A stretch of 64,000 bases of DNA from Xenophilus sp. AP218F (GTDB taxonomy: Bacteria; Pseudomonadota; Gammaproteobacteria; Burkholderiales; Chromobacteriaceae), in the NCBI GenBank assembly GCA_002213445.1, contig NJIE01000009.1:62001-126000 (forward strand). The letters are read 5' to 3'. The translations under genes were made by a program, and so were the position numbers. Of the stretch, positions 49,318-59,062 are shown piece by piece. Numbering within the stretch: the first letter of the stretch is position 1; every line of letters starts with the position of its first letter. The notes beneath the pieces were generated by a model. The model saw nothing but the letters and a program-made list of their open reading frames with translations. It did not search any database and had not been told where the DNA came from.

Positions 49318-50082
49318 ATGAATAAACCCCAAGTACCTGATTTTCTGAAAAACATTCGCATCGTGCTGGCGCGCCCCAACCATCCGGGCAACATCGGCTC
49401 GGCCGCCCGCGCCATGAAAACCATGGGGCTGACCCGGCTGTATCTGGTTGAACCGAAAGTGTTTCCCAGCGACGAAGCCAACGCGCTGGCCTCCGGCGCG
49501 GTGGACGTTCTGGAGCAGGCCACGGTGGTCTCCTCGCTCGCCGAGGCGCTCTCCGACGTCACCGTCGCCTGCGCGCTGACCAGCCGCCGCCGCGAGCTGA
49601 CCACTCCGCTGTCCACGCCGCGCGACACCACGCCGGAGCTGGTGGCGCGCGCCCGCGACGGCGAACAGGTGGCGCTGGTATTCGGCAACGAAACCTTCGG
49701 CTTGTCCATCGAGGAAGTCGAGCAGTGCAACCGCCTGGTCACCATCCCCGGCAACCCGGATTACTTCTCGCTGAACCTGGCGATGGCGGTGCAGGTCATG
49801 ACCTACGAGCTGTTCAGCCACACCGGCGTGGACGTGGAATACCTGCGAGCCGACGGCGAAACGGCCACCCAGAGCGAGGTGGACGGCATGTGCGGCCACC
49901 TGGAGCAAGCCATGGACGAAATCGGCTACTTCCGCCGCCGCAACAGCGAACGGCTGATGCGCCGCATGCGCACCATGTTCCACCGCGCCGGCCTGCTGCG
50001 CGAAGAGATCGACATCCTGCGCGGCTTCTTCAAACAGGTGCAGCGCGCCGCAGACGGCCAGTTGCCCAAGGATGAACGCTAA
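49318..50082 (+). CDS. trmJ: tRNA methyltransferase TrmJ
   Basis: TrmJ methylates the ribose at position 32 of some tRNAs using S-adenosylmethionine. The 254-residue length is normal for the SPOUT family. The segments ARPNHPGNIGSAARAMKTMG, LVFGNETFGLS and NPDYFSLNLAMAVQV form the trefoil-knot cofactor site. Start ATG at 49318 gives MNKPQVPDFLKNIRIV. The last bases overlap the start of a DUF1853 gene by 11, so they form an operon. Confidence 0.95.
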   Translation: MNKPQVPDFLKNIRIVLARPNHPGNIGSAARAMKTMGLTRLYLVEPKVFPSDEANALASGAVDVLEQATVVSSLAEALSDVTVACALTSRRRELTTPLSTPRDTTPELVARARDGEQVALVFGNETFGLSIEEVEQCNRLVTIPGNPDYFSLNLAMAVQVMTYELFSHTGVDVEYLRADGETATQSEVDGMCGHLEQAMDEIGYFRRRNSERLMRRMRTMFHRAGLLREEIDILRGFFKQVQRAADGQLPKDER

Positions 50083-50992
50083 GCCTTACGCCCTGCCCTA
50101 CGCGCACCCGGCGGTGCGCGATCTCGCCTTTTTGCTGACCTCGCCCTCCCCCTGGCGCAGCGGCGCCGACATCGACCCGGCGCTGCTGCTGGGCGGCGAC
50201 GGCCCCGAGCGTCTGCAAGCGCTCGATCAGCGGCCGCAAGCGCTGGCCGGCTGGCTGGCGCAGCGCCCCTGCCGCCGGCTGGGGCAATATGCTGAACAAC
50301 TATTCGACTACTGGTTTCAACACGCCCCGCACATCGAAGTCGCCGCCAGAAATCTCATCGTCATCAATCGCCAGCGCCGCACGCTGGGCGAGTTCGACTT
50401 CCTGTTGCGCATCGACGGCCAGCCCTGGCATCTGGAAACCACCAGCAAGTATTACCTCCAGCTGGGTAATAATGCCGACACCCTGCTGGGGCCGAGCTTG
50501 CGCGACGCCTGGCGGCTGAAAGCGACCAAACTTGCAACACAATTGCAATTGTCCAGACATGACGCAGCGCAAGCCTGGCTGCCGGAAGGCTTTGCCGGCT
50601 GCCGGGTCGGCGCGCGGCTGACCGGCTGGTTCTTCTACCCGCCGGATCGCGTTCCTGCGGATTTTACCGGTCTGGCCGGCTGGTACGCGCCCCTGCTGTC
50701 GCCCTGGCCGCAAAGCGGCGAGCACAGCCGCTGGCGCTGGCTGCCGCGCCTGGACTGGCTGGCGCCGGCGCGCGCAGACGAGACGCAAACCCTGAGCGAA
50801 GACGCGCTGCGGCAAACCCTGCTGCACAGCGACGCGCCGCAACTGGTGGCGGAACTGCGCCGGCAGGACGACGGCTGCTGGCAGGAGGCGGCGCGCGGCT
50901 TCGTCATTCCGCCGGGTTGGCCGGACGAAAGCCGCCTGCAAAGCCTGATGGCCAAGGTGGACGCTCTGGCGGGAGCCGAATCGACGCCATGA
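50072..50992 (+). CDS. DUF1853 family protein
   Basis: This 306-residue protein belongs to the uncharacterised DUF1853 family. Its middle region has RTLGEFDFLLRIDGQPWHLE and ETTSKYYLQLG, which resemble a nuclease-like fold pattern (E-x-D then ExK-like), though no catalysis is known. It overlaps trmJ by 11 bases, so it may be involved in RNA biology, but that is inference. An intrinsic terminator follows its stop immediately. Confidence 0.8.
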   Translation: MNAKPYALPYAHPAVRDLAFLLTSPSPWRSGADIDPALLLGGDGPERLQALDQRPQALAGWLAQRPCRRLGQYAEQLFDYWFQHAPHIEVAARNLIVINRQRRTLGEFDFLLRIDGQPWHLETTSKYYLQLGNNADTLLGPSLRDAWRLKATKLATQLQLSRHDAAQAWLPEGFAGCRVGARLTGWFFYPPDRVPADFTGLAGWYAPLLSPWPQSGEHSRWRWLPRLDWLAPARADETQTLSEDALRQTLLHSDAPQLVAELRRQDDGCWQEAARGFVIPPGWPDESRLQSLMAKVDALAGAESTP

Positions 50993-50993
50993 A

Positions 50994-51021
50994 AAAAGGC
51001 GCACCGCACGGTGCGCCTTTT
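50994..51021 (+). terminator. intrinsic terminator after DUF1853 gene
   Basis: AAAAGGCGCACCG and CGGTGCGCCTTTT are a 13-base inverted repeat just past the stop; it can also act for the convergent fnr gene on the minus strand. Confidence 0.9.
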
Positions 51022-51040
51022 GACGTTGGGCCGACGAGGC

Positions 51041-51787
51041 TTAGTGGCCGCCGGCGTGAATGCAGCCGGAAATCAGGTTCTTCAGCTCCTCCACCTTCAC
51101 CAGCTGGATGTGCTTGTGATCGACGGTGATCCAGCCTTGCTGCTGGAACTTGGACAGCGTGCGGCTGACGGTTTCCAGCTTGAGGCCGAGGAAGCTGCCG
51201 ATTTCCTCCCGGCTCATGCGCAGGATGAAGTCGTTGGCGGCGAAGCCGCGGGTGGACAGGCGCTGCGACAGGTTGAGCAGGAAGGCGGCCAAGCGCTCTT
51301 CGGCCTTCATGTTGCCAAGCAGCAGCATCACGTTCTGGTCGCGCACGATCTCGCGGCTCATCAACCGATAGAAATGGTGCTGCAGGCTGGGAATGTCGCG
51401 CCCCAGCAGCTCCATGCGGCTGAACGGCAGCTCGCACACCTCGCTGTCTTCCAGCGCGATGGCGTCGCAGCTGTGGTTACTGGTGGAAATGCCGTCCAGA
51501 CCCATCAGCTCGCCGGACATCAGGAAGCCGGTGACTTGCTCGCGGCCGTCCTGGCTGGCGACACAGGTTTTGAAGAAACCGGTACGCACTGCGTACAGGG
51601 ACTTGAAGCTCTCTCCGCTGCGGAACAGGTACTCGCCGCGCTTGAGCCTACGGCTTTGGCGGATCACCGCGTCCAGTTGGCTCATTTCCTCCCGATTGAG
51701 GCCAACCGGCAGGCACAGTTCGCGCAAGCTGCAGTTGGAGCAGGAGATTTTCAAGGTTTGCAGTGGATTATGGTTTTGATCAGGCAT
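51041..51787 (-). CDS. fnr: FNR-family oxygen-sensing regulator
   Basis: The 248-residue regulator has the 4Fe-4S cysteines C16, C19, C25 (CSNCSLRELC) and C118 (SEVCELP), a cAMP-receptor-like beta roll, dimerisation helix, and a DNA helix with ETVSRTLSKF. The E-x2-SR pattern recognises TTGAT half-sites, matching the sites before ccoN and hemN. Loss of oxygen lets it dimerise and bind DNA. The ATG at 51787 (MPDQNHNPLQTLKISCSNC) is preferred over an in-frame ATG far upstream at 51904, which would cover the divergent hemN promoter. Confidence 0.96.
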   Translation of the reverse strand: MPDQNHNPLQTLKISCSNCSLRELCLPVGLNREEMSQLDAVIRQSRRLKRGEYLFRSGESFKSLYAVRTGFFKTCVASQDGREQVTGFLMSGELMGLDGISTSNHSCDAIALEDSEVCELPFSRMELLGRDIPSLQHHFYRLMSREIVRDQNVMLLLGNMKAEERLAAFLLNLSQRLSTRGFAANDFILRMSREEIGSFLGLKLETVSRTLSKFQQQGWITVDHKHIQLVKVEELKNLISGCIHAGGH

Positions 51788-51814
51788 TCTATGTGTGCTG
51801 CAAGCTGGTGAAGC

Positions 51815-51828
51815 TTGACCCTTATCAA
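51815..51828. promoter_or_regulatory. FNR box between fnr and hemN
   Basis: TTGACCCTTATCAA matches TTGAC-N4-ATCAA. Its centre lies about 41 bases before a position near 51863, suitable for FNR-activated hemN, with a weak -10 CAAATT/AAATTT region. On the other strand it sits close before fnr, where it may repress fnr itself. Confidence 0.8.
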
Positions 51829-51893
51829 AGCGAAATTCGCAGGTTTTCCGCAAATTTACCAGTCCACCAGAAGTTTTTCCATCTGAATACGAC

Positions 51894-53300
51894 ATGAAAA
51901 CCACCCACCCGTTTTCCCCTGCCCATTTCGAGTTCGATCGAGAACTGATCGAGCGCCTCGATGGGTCAGGTCCAAGATATACGTCCTACCCGACAGCGGA
52001 TCGCTTTACGTCGGGTTTCTCCCCAAAAGACTATCAACACAGGTTGCAGCAACGCCAGATCGGCGCCAATCGCAAGCCTGTATCATTGTACGCTCATATA
52101 CCGTTTTGCAACACTGTCTGCTATTACTGCGGCTGCAACAAGATCATCACCAAGGACAAGAGCAAGGCCGACCTCTACCTCGACTATCTGGAACGCGAAG
52201 TCGAGATGGTGGCCGGCACGCTGGCCGCCCGCGAAAAGGTGATCCAGCTGCACTTTGGCGGAGGCACCCCCACCTTTCTCTCCGACGAACAGCTGCAAAG
52301 GCTGATCGGCATCTTCAAGAAGCATTTTGAATTCTTGAGCGATGGAGAATATTCCATAGAGATTGATCCGCGCAAGGTAAAGCGCGAAACCGTGCTTCAG
52401 CTGGCGAAGTTGGGATTCAACCGCATGAGCGTGGGCGTTCAGGATTTCGATCTGGACGTGCAAACCGCGGTCAACCGGGTGCAGACCGAAGAGGAAACGC
52501 TGGAGGTGATCAACGCCGCCCGCGAGGCCGGCTTCAAATCGATCAGCATCGACCTGATCTACGGCCTGCCGCGGCAAACCCGCGAGTCGGTGCGGCGCAC
52601 GCTGGAGAAGGTGATCGCCATCAGCCCGGACCGGCTGTCCTTCTACAACTACGCCCACCTGCCGACAGTGTTCATGCCGCAGCGGCGCATCGACGAGGCC
52701 GAGTTGCCCAGCCCCTCGCAGAAGCTGGACATCCTGCAGGACGCGGTGCAAATGCTCACCGATGCCGGCTACGTCTTCATCGGCATGGATCACTTCGCCA
52801 AGCCCGACGACGAGCTGGCCGTTGCGCTGCGTCAAGGGCGGCTGCAGCGCAACTTCCAGGGCTACTCCACCCACGCCGACTGCGACATGCTGGGCTTTGG
52901 CGTCTCGTCCATCGGCAAGGTCGGTTCCTGTTACTGCCAGAACGACAAGACGCTGGAGGGCTATTACGCCGCCATCGACGCCGGTCATCCGCCCATCGTC
53001 CGCGGCATGACCTTGACCAAGGACGACATCCTGCGCCGCACCATCATTCAGGCGCTGATGTGCCGCTTCTCGCTATCGGTTGAGGCGATGGAAGAAATCT
53101 ACGCCATCAATTTCGCGCAGTATTTCGAAGCGGAAATGCCCAGGATACGGGAGCTGCAGCAGGAGGGCCTGCTGTCTTTCGACGGCGACTTCCTGATGGT
53201 GGAACCGAAGGGCCGCTTCCTGATCCGCAACATCGCGATGATCTTCGACCGTCACCTGCGCGAGCGCGAAACCAAGGCGCGTTATTCCCGCACCATCTGA
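51894..53300 (+). CDS. hemN: oxygen-independent coproporphyrinogen III oxidase
   Basis: HemN is a radical SAM enzyme that decarboxylates coproporphyrinogen III in haem synthesis without oxygen. The 468-residue protein has the cluster-binding C72-x3-C76-x2-C79 followed by C81 (FCNTVCYYCGC), the SAM-binding region HFGGGTPTFL, and the expected C-terminal HemN domain ending RYSRTI. It is controlled by the FNR box upstream and thus fits the low-oxygen program with ccoNOQP and cydAB. Confidence 0.97.
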   Translation: MKTTHPFSPAHFEFDRELIERLDGSGPRYTSYPTADRFTSGFSPKDYQHRLQQRQIGANRKPVSLYAHIPFCNTVCYYCGCNKIITKDKSKADLYLDYLEREVEMVAGTLAAREKVIQLHFGGGTPTFLSDEQLQRLIGIFKKHFEFLSDGEYSIEIDPRKVKRETVLQLAKLGFNRMSVGVQDFDLDVQTAVNRVQTEEETLEVINAAREAGFKSISIDLIYGLPRQTRESVRRTLEKVIAISPDRLSFYNYAHLPTVFMPQRRIDEAELPSPSQKLDILQDAVQMLTDAGYVFIGMDHFAKPDDELAVALRQGRLQRNFQGYSTHADCDMLGFGVSSIGKVGSCYCQNDKTLEGYYAAIDAGHPPIVRGMTLTKDDILRRTIIQALMCRFSLSVEAMEEIYAINFAQYFEAEMPRIRELQQEGLLSFDGDFLMVEPKGRFLIRNIAMIFDRHLRERETKARYSRTI

Positions 53301-53320
53301 AGCGTTGCCTTGATATAAAG

Positions 53321-53349
53321 AAAAAGCCGATGGCATCCCATCGGCTTTT
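53321..53349. terminator. bidirectional intrinsic terminator after hemN
   Basis: AAAAAGCCGATGG-CATC-CCATCGGCTTTT is a strong stem with flanking A and T runs between hemN and the convergent symporter gene. Confidence 0.9.
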
Positions 53350-53367
53350 CTCTTATATACAACACTT

Positions 53368-54804
53368 TTACCAGATGCCCTGCTCCAGCTTGGCCGCCAG
53401 CTTGGGGTAACGGCTGGCGACGAACACCGGAACCGCCACGCCGGCGCGCAGTTGCTCCTGGTAATCCTTGAGCAAGACAAACACGTAGCGCGACAGCAAG
53501 GCGATGGCGACCAGGTTGACCAGCGCCATCATCCCCATCGCCGCGTCGGCCATGTCCCACACCAGCGGCAAGCTGGCCTTGCTGCCGAACAGCACCATGG
53601 CCAGCACCAGCAAGCGGAACGCCAGCAGCACCGGCTTGCTGTTGCGGATGAACTCGACGTTGCCTTCCGCGTAGGCGTAATTGCCGATGATGGACGTGAA
53701 GGCGAACAGGAACATCGCCAATGCCAGAAAATGGCTGCCGGCGCTGCCGAATTGCGACTCCACCGCTTTTTGCGTCAACTGCACGCCGCTCAGGCCGGAC
53801 TCGTGCGCGCCGGACAGCAGGATGATGGCCGCGGTGGCGGTGCAGATCACGATGGTGTCGATGAACACGCCGAACATCTGCATCACGCCCTGCGTCGCCG
53901 GATGGCGGGTGCTGGCGGTGGCCGCCGCGTTGGGCGCGGAACCCATGCCGGCCTCGTTGGAAAACAGGCCGCGGCGGATGCCCTGCATCATCGCCTGGCT
54001 TACCGCGTAGCCGGTAAGGCCGCCGGCCGCCTGCTCCAGCCCCAGCGCGCTCTTGACGATGAGCAAGACCAGACCCGGCAGCTCGGTTATATGCATGGCC
54101 ATCACGTACAGCGCCATCACCAGATAAATCAGCGCCATCACCGGCACCAGCCATTCGGCCACGCGCGCCACGGTGCGCACGCCGCCGAAGATGATGGGCG
54201 CGGTCAGCGCCAGCAGCAGCGCCGCCACCCAGTCCTCGTCCCAGCCCCAGGCGCCGGCAGTGGCCGCGGCGATGGAGTTGGCCTGCACCGCGTTGAACAC
54301 CAGGCCGAACGCCAGAATCAGGCAGAGGGCGAAAACCACGCCCAGCCAGCGCAGCCCCAGGCCGCGCTGAATGTAATACGCCGGCCCGCCGCGATAGGTT
54401 TCATCGTGATGGCTGGTCTTGAATAGCTGCGCCAGCGTCGATTCGGCGAAGGCGCTGGACATGCCGAGCAGGGCGGTCAGCCACATCCAGAACACCGCGC
54501 CCGGGCCGCCTACCGCGATGGCGATGGCCACGCCGGCGATATTGCCGGTGCCCACCCGGCTGGCGAGGCCGGTGGCGAAGGCCTGGAACGGCGAGATGTC
54601 GTTTTTGCTGTCGTGGCGGCGGCCGGACATCATCTCCTTCCAGCCGCGGCTGAACAGCCGGATCTGCACCGCGCCGGTGCGCCAGGTAAAGAACGCCCCA
54701 ACCGCCAGCAGCAGATAGACCAGCAGATTGCCCCACAGCACGCCATTGATGGCATTGATGAATTCGTGCAACAAATTGAAATACCCTATGAATAAAGTGA
54801 CCAT
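53368..54804 (-). CDS. AGCS-family alanine/glycine:cation symporter
   Basis: This 478-residue transporter has about ten or eleven helices and the family motifs TGLASRVGTGNIAGVAIAI (cation site), GGPAYYIQRGLG and RGLFSNEAGMGSAPNAAA. Such proteins take up alanine or glycine with sodium or protons. From the ATG at 54804 the N-terminus is MVTLFIGYFNLLHEFINAI; the ribosome site is weak and a TTG start a few codons later is possible. Genes on either side are unrelated. Confidence 0.92.
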   Translation of the reverse strand: MVTLFIGYFNLLHEFINAINGVLWGNLLVYLLLAVGAFFTWRTGAVQIRLFSRGWKEMMSGRRHDSKNDISPFQAFATGLASRVGTGNIAGVAIAIAVGGPGAVFWMWLTALLGMSSAFAESTLAQLFKTSHHDETYRGGPAYYIQRGLGLRWLGVVFALCLILAFGLVFNAVQANSIAAATAGAWGWDEDWVAALLLALTAPIIFGGVRTVARVAEWLVPVMALIYLVMALYVMAMHITELPGLVLLIVKSALGLEQAAGGLTGYAVSQAMMQGIRRGLFSNEAGMGSAPNAAATASTRHPATQGVMQMFGVFIDTIVICTATAAIILLSGAHESGLSGVQLTQKAVESQFGSAGSHFLALAMFLFAFTSIIGNYAYAEGNVEFIRNSKPVLLAFRLLVLAMVLFGSKASLPLVWDMADAAMGMMALVNLVAIALLSRYVFVLLKDYQEQLRAGVAVPVFVASRYPKLAAKLEQGIW

Positions 54805-55154
54805 ACCTGCAGCCGGTATCGCAAACCATTGGAAACTGCAGACCTTACGCAAAACCGATGCCGTTCCGGCGGAACCTGCGCATGACGTAACGACGGGCCG
54901 AAACCGACGCGCTTTTCGGCCGCGCTGATGAACTTGCGGATTGTTACAAAATGTAGCAAAGCCAAATTCGAGTCAATACCCTAGCCCCGTCTCGCGGCCA
55001 GTCAAAGCGTCAGCCCGCCCCATAAATGACAAATAATTTATCCGTGCAAATCGCCGCGCCGCGCAAAAAACCGCAACACGCGCCGGCGCATAGCCTATCA
55101 AGAACCATACCCTTGGCACTCACAGGCACCCATCGTCATAACCGGTGAACAATC
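54805..55154. other. 350-base intergenic region between symporter and chemoreceptor
   Basis: The divergent promoters of the symporter and chemoreceptor genes must lie here. I see an AT-rich stretch near 55020-55045 (AAATGACAAATAATTTAT) but no confident promoter, RNA gene or repeat. A GCCTATCA near 55093 is a partial match to a flagellar sigma-28 -10 without a clear -35. Confidence 0.4.
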
Positions 55155-57173
55155 ATGTCCTTCTCCGTTGCCCGTCTCATGCGCCGCATGAGTTATCCCA
55201 GCCGCTTCGCGCTGATCGGCGTCGTCTTCGCGCTGACGCTGCTGTATATGGTTTACGGCCTGTACCGTTCCAATCAGGACAATATCGACTCCACCGCCAA
55301 GGAAATCCTGGGCGTGGAATACCTGACGCCGCTGCAGCAAATGATGGTGACGCTGGAAGCGCAACAGGATCAGGCGGTGCGCGCCAGCCTGGGAGACGCC
55401 GCCGCCGCCGCCGGCAGCGCGCAGCAGCAGCTTGGCCAACAGCTGGCCAGCCAGTGGGACGCCTTGCGCCAGGCCAACGACAAGCTGGGGGCGGACCTGG
55501 CCAGCGGCGACGCCTGGAAGGCGGCGCAAGCGGGCTGGGAGCGATTCAGCAAGGCCCAGGGCGGCACACCGGCGCAGATCGTGGCGCGTTACAACGCGCT
55601 CAATGACCAGCTTGGCAACCTGCTGGGCGTGATCAGCGACAACTCCAACCTGACCCTGGACCCGGATATCGACACCTTCTACCTGATGGACGGCTCCACG
55701 GTGAAACTGCCCTCGCTGCTGGACAGCGGCGGCGAAGCCGCCGCCATCAGCGCCAAGGCCGAGGCCGGCCACGCGCTGGACCCTGCGGAGCGCGACCGGC
55801 TGGTGGAACTGCGACCGCTGCTGGCCGAAGCGGTCTCGGGTCTGGCTTCGGATATGGGCAAGGCTGTCGCCTACAACGCCACGCTGAAGGCTCCGGTCGC
55901 AGCCGAAGCCGACAAGCTCGCCGCCGCGCTCAAGCCCTTATCGGCAGCGGTGGACGCCGCCGTCGCCGGCAAAACCGGCGCCGAAATCAAGCTCAGCGGC
56001 AGCCAGGCCCGGATCGGCGCGGCGGTGGACAGCTACGTGAAAGTGGGATTCAAGAATCTGGACGACTTGCTGCACGCGCGGATAGACCGCATGGCCTCGC
56101 AGCGCAATCAATATATCGGAATCGGACTCGCCGCCATGCTGCTGGCTGTTTTCCTGTTCCATCAGCTCTATCTGTCCATCACGCATCAACTGGGAGGGGA
56201 ACCATTCTACGTGCAAGGCGTGGTCGATCAACTGGCGCAAGGCCGTCTCAATCTGGAAGTGAAGCTGCGCGACGGCGACCGCGACAGCCTGCTGGCCGCC
56301 ATCGACGTCATGCGCCGCCAGCTGCGCCAGACCGTGGCGCAGTTGCGCGACACCGCCGACGGCATGGATGAGGCTTCGGCGCAGCTGACCGACAACGCGC
56401 GCCAGGTGGCGCACGCCAGCGCCGCGCAAAGCGACGCCGCGCAGAGCATGGCCGCGGCAGTGGAACAACTGAGCACCAGCCTGGGCATCAGCGCGTCCCA
56501 GTCGCAAAACGCCAGCCAGCTCTCGCTCGCCGCCGCCGAGCACGCCGCCAGCGGCAACGAAGTGATCGAACGCGCGGTCCAGAGCATGGGCGGCATCGTG
56601 CGCGACGTATCGTCGGCATCGGAAACCATCGGCACCCTGAGCAAGCAATCGGAGGAGATCGCCGGCATCGTCGACGTGATCCGCGACGTCGCCGAGCAAA
56701 CCAATCTGCTGGCGTTGAACGCCGCCATCGAAGCGGCCCGCGCCGGCGAGTTCGGCCGCGGCTTCGCGGTAGTGGCCGACGAAGTGCGCAAACTGGCCGA
56801 GCGCACCGCGCTTTCCACCACCGAAATCGGCTCCATCGTCTCGGCCATCCAGAGCACGGCGCGCCAGGCGTCGGGCAATATGGACGCCGGGACGCAGGCC
56901 ATTTCGCGCGGCCGCGAGCATACCGCGCATGCGGGGGAAAGCATGAGCGATATCCGGCAGGCGGTGGACGCGCTGCGCGGCAGCATCAGCGAAATCGACA
57001 ACGCCTTGAGCGAGCAAAGCACGGCCAGCCAGATCCTGGCGCAAAACGTGGAGCGGGTGGCGCGGATGTCTGAAGACAACAGCCGCACGGCGCAGGAAAG
57101 CGCGGCGGCGGTGGAAGGGCTGACCCGGATGTCGCAACAGCTGAACGCGCTGGCGCGGCAATTCCAGGTTTGA
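55155..57173 (+). CDS. methyl-accepting chemotaxis protein
   Basis: This 672-residue chemoreceptor has a first helix (about 18-38), a long periplasmic sensor region (about 40-318) of helical-bundle type, a second helix (about 321-342), a HAMP-like linker, and a cytoplasmic signalling domain with the hairpin tip region [20 protein letters not shown]. The first helix follows a basic stretch MRRMSYPSR. The ligand is unknown. The gene stands alone with no che genes nearby, as is common for extra receptors. Confidence 0.93.
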   Translation: MSFSVARLMRRMSYPSRFALIGVVFALTLLYMVYGLYRSNQDNIDSTAKEILGVEYLTPLQQMMVTLEAQQDQAVRASLGDAAAAAGSAQQQLGQQLASQWDALRQANDKLGADLASGDAWKAAQAGWERFSKAQGGTPAQIVARYNALNDQLGNLLGVISDNSNLTLDPDIDTFYLMDGSTVKLPSLLDSGGEAAAISAKAEAGHALDPAERDRLVELRPLLAEAVSGLASDMGKAVAYNATLKAPVAAEADKLAAALKPLSAAVDAAVAGKTGAEIKLSGSQARIGAAVDSYVKVGFKNLDDLLHARIDRMASQRNQYIGIGLAAMLLAVFLFHQLYLSITHQLGGEPFYVQGVVDQLAQGRLNLEVKLRDGDRDSLLAAIDVMRRQLRQTVAQLRDTADGMDEASAQLTDNARQVAHASAAQSDAAQSMAAAVEQLSTSLGISASQSQNASQLSLAAAEHAASGNEVIERAVQSMGGIVRDVSSASETIGTLSKQSEEIAGIVDVIRDVAEQTNLLALNAAIEAARAGEFGRGFAVVADEVRKLAERTALSTTEIGSIVSAIQSTARQASGNMDAGTQAISRGREHTAHAGESMSDIRQAVDALRGSISEIDNALSEQSTASQILAQNVERVARMSEDNSRTAQESAAAVEGLTRMSQQLNALARQFQV

Positions 57174-57207
57174 TCGCCAGGGCGGCGGCGCGCGCCGCCG
57201 TCTCTTA

Positions 57208-57978
57208 TTACGGCTGGGCCGCCAGAGGGCGCTGCGCGGCCAGCTGGTCGATGCGATCGGTGCAGACGCTGTCCACGCCCCAGCCGCGCAGCGTTTTGGC
57301 GCGCGCCAGATCGTTCACCGTGTAACACAGCAGCTGATAGCCCGCGGCCTTGATTTCTCCCGCCTGCGCCTCGGTGAGCGTCGCGTGATCGCAGTGCAAG
57401 GCCACGCAGTCCAGCGCCTCCAGCGTCTCGCGCCAATCGGCCGGAATCGCTTCGCACAGGAAGGCGCGCGGCAGGTCCGGAGCGGCGTCCCGCGCCGCGC
57501 GCAGGGCGGCGGCGTCGAAGGAGGACAGCAAGGGCGGCGTTTGCGCGCCGGCCCACAAGCGCGCCGCCTCCTCCGCCACTCGCCGGCCGGTTTCTTCTTC
57601 CCGCCCCGGGCAGGGCTTGATCTCGATATTGAGCGATACGCCCTGCGCCCGGCACCAGGCCGCCACGTTGGCCAGCGTCGGCAAGGGTTCGCCGGCGAAG
57701 GCCGCGCCCTTCCAGCCGCCCGCGTCCAGCTGCGCCAGCTCGGCCATGGTCCAGGCGCGCGCCGGCCCCTGGCCGTTGCTGGTGCGCTCCAGGGTATCGT
57801 CGTGCAGCAGGAAACAGACGCTGTCTGCCGACAGCTTCACGTCGCACTCGGCGGCGCGATAACCGTAGCGCGCGCCTTCGCGAAAGCCGGCCAGCGTGTT
57901 TTCCGGGGCCAGCGCGCCGCCGCCGCGATGGGCGACGACTTCAGGATACGGCCAGGGCTGTTTGCGGCTCTGGGACAT
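57208..57978 (-). CDS. ugpQ: glycerophosphodiester phosphodiesterase
   Basis: UgpQ splits glycerophosphodiesters into glycerol-3-phosphate and an alcohol. The 256-residue protein has the catalytic segments [33 protein letters not shown] and NIEIKPCPG of the GDPD family and no signal peptide, so it is cytosolic. The ATG at 57978 with GGAGA eight bases upstream is preferred; it lies inside the end of ugpC (38-base overlap), making it the last gene of ugpBAECQ, the same order as in E. coli. Confidence 0.93.
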   Translation of the reverse strand: MSQSRKQPWPYPEVVAHRGGGALAPENTLAGFREGARYGYRAAECDVKLSADSVCFLLHDDTLERTSNGQGPARAWTMAELAQLDAGGWKGAAFAGEPLPTLANVAAWCRAQGVSLNIEIKPCPGREEETGRRVAEEAARLWAGAQTPPLLSSFDAAALRAARDAAPDLPRAFLCEAIPADWRETLEALDCVALHCDHATLTEAQAGEIKAAGYQLLCYTVNDLARAKTLRGWGVDSVCTDRIDQLAAQRPLAAQP

Positions 57979-59050
57979 ATTCGATTCTCCGTTGAGTGGC
58001 CGGGTCAAAAAAATGCAGCGCGGACGCGGACAGCGTCAGGCGCAGTGTGCCGCCGGGCGCGGGGCGTTGTCCATGCGGCAGGCGCGCCGCCGCCTGGTGC
58101 GCGCCGATCCGGCCGTAAGCGTAGTTGTCCGCTCCCAGCATTTCCACGCTGTCCACTAGCAGGCTCAAGGCTTCGCCGTCGCCGCCCGGCTTCAGGTGCT
58201 CGGGGCGCGCGCCTACGATCAGTCTGCGGCTGGCCAGCTCGGGCCGCGGCTCGCCCAGTTCCAGCGTCACGCCGCCCTCCAGCCGCACGCGCCGGCCCAG
58301 CGCGTCCACCTCGCCCGGCCACAGGTTCATGCCCGGCGAGCCGATGAAGCCGGCGACGAAAACCGAGGCCGGCCGGTCGTAGATGTCGTCCGGCGCGCCG
58401 ATCTGCTCGATGCGGCCCTGGTTGAGCACGATCACCCGGTCGGCCAGCGTCATCGCCTCCACCTGGTCGTGGGTGACGTAGAGGCTGGTGGTGGCCAGCC
58501 GGCGATGCAGACGCTGGATTTCCAGCCGCATCTGGCCGCGCAGCTTGGCATCCAGATTGGATAGCGGCTCGTCGAACAGGAACACCGCCGGCTCGCGCAC
58601 GATGGCGCGGCCCATCGCCACCCGCTGGCGCTGGCCGCCGGACAGCTCGCGCGGCAGGCGGCCCAGCAGGGGCGAAAGCTCCAGGATGGCCGCCGCCTTG
58701 TCCACTCGGGCGGCGATCTGGGCGCGCGACAGGCCGCGCAGCTTGAGCGCGTAGCCCATGTTCTGGCCTACCGTCATGTGCGGGTAGAGGGCGTAGTTCT
58801 GGAACACCATGGCGATGTCGCGATCCTTGGGTTCCAGTTGGTTCACCAGCCGCTCGCCGATGCGGATCTCGCCCTCTTCGGCGCTTTCCAGCCCGGCCAC
58901 CATGCGCAGCAGCGTGGACTTGCCGCAGCCGGACGGGCCGACGATGACCACGAATTCGCCGTCGGCGATTTCCACCGAGATGTCTTCCAGCACCCGGCGT
59001 TCGCCGCCGGGATACTGCTTGCGGATGCTGCGTAAACTCAGCTTTGCCAT
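57941..59050 (-). CDS. ugpC: glycerol-3-phosphate ABC transporter ATP-binding protein
   Basis: The 369-residue ATPase has Walker A at 38-46 (GPSGCGKST), the signature [14 protein letters not shown], Walker B VFLFDEP and a C-terminal TOBE-type regulatory domain. It powers the Ugp permease. It is in order ugpB-A-E-C, with ugpE ending 12 bases upstream and ugpQ overlapping its end. MalK-like ATPases can serve several permeases, but operon context fixes this as UgpC. Confidence 0.93.
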   Translation of the reverse strand: MAKLSLRSIRKQYPGGERRVLEDISVEIADGEFVVIVGPSGCGKSTLLRMVAGLESAEEGEIRIGERLVNQLEPKDRDIAMVFQNYALYPHMTVGQNMGYALKLRGLSRAQIAARVDKAAAILELSPLLGRLPRELSGGQRQRVAMGRAIVREPAVFLFDEPLSNLDAKLRGQMRLEIQRLHRRLATTSLYVTHDQVEAMTLADRVIVLNQGRIEQIGAPDDIYDRPASVFVAGFIGSPGMNLWPGEVDALGRRVRLEGGVTLELGEPRPELASRRLIVGARPEHLKPGGDGEALSLLVDSVEMLGADNYAYGRIGAHQAAARLPHGQRPAPGGTLRLTLSASALHFFDPATQRRIEYVPEPQTALAVS

Positions 59051-59062
59051 TGCCGTATTCTC

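Noticed and set aside
55074-55100. Possible sigma-28 promoter before the chemoreceptor
   Set aside because: GCCTATCA is only a partial -10 and no TAAA-like -35 stands at the right spacing.
57183-57205. GGCGGCGCGCGCCGCC palindrome after the chemoreceptor gene as terminator
   Set aside because: Strong stem but almost no loop and no proper T run; too uncertain to list.
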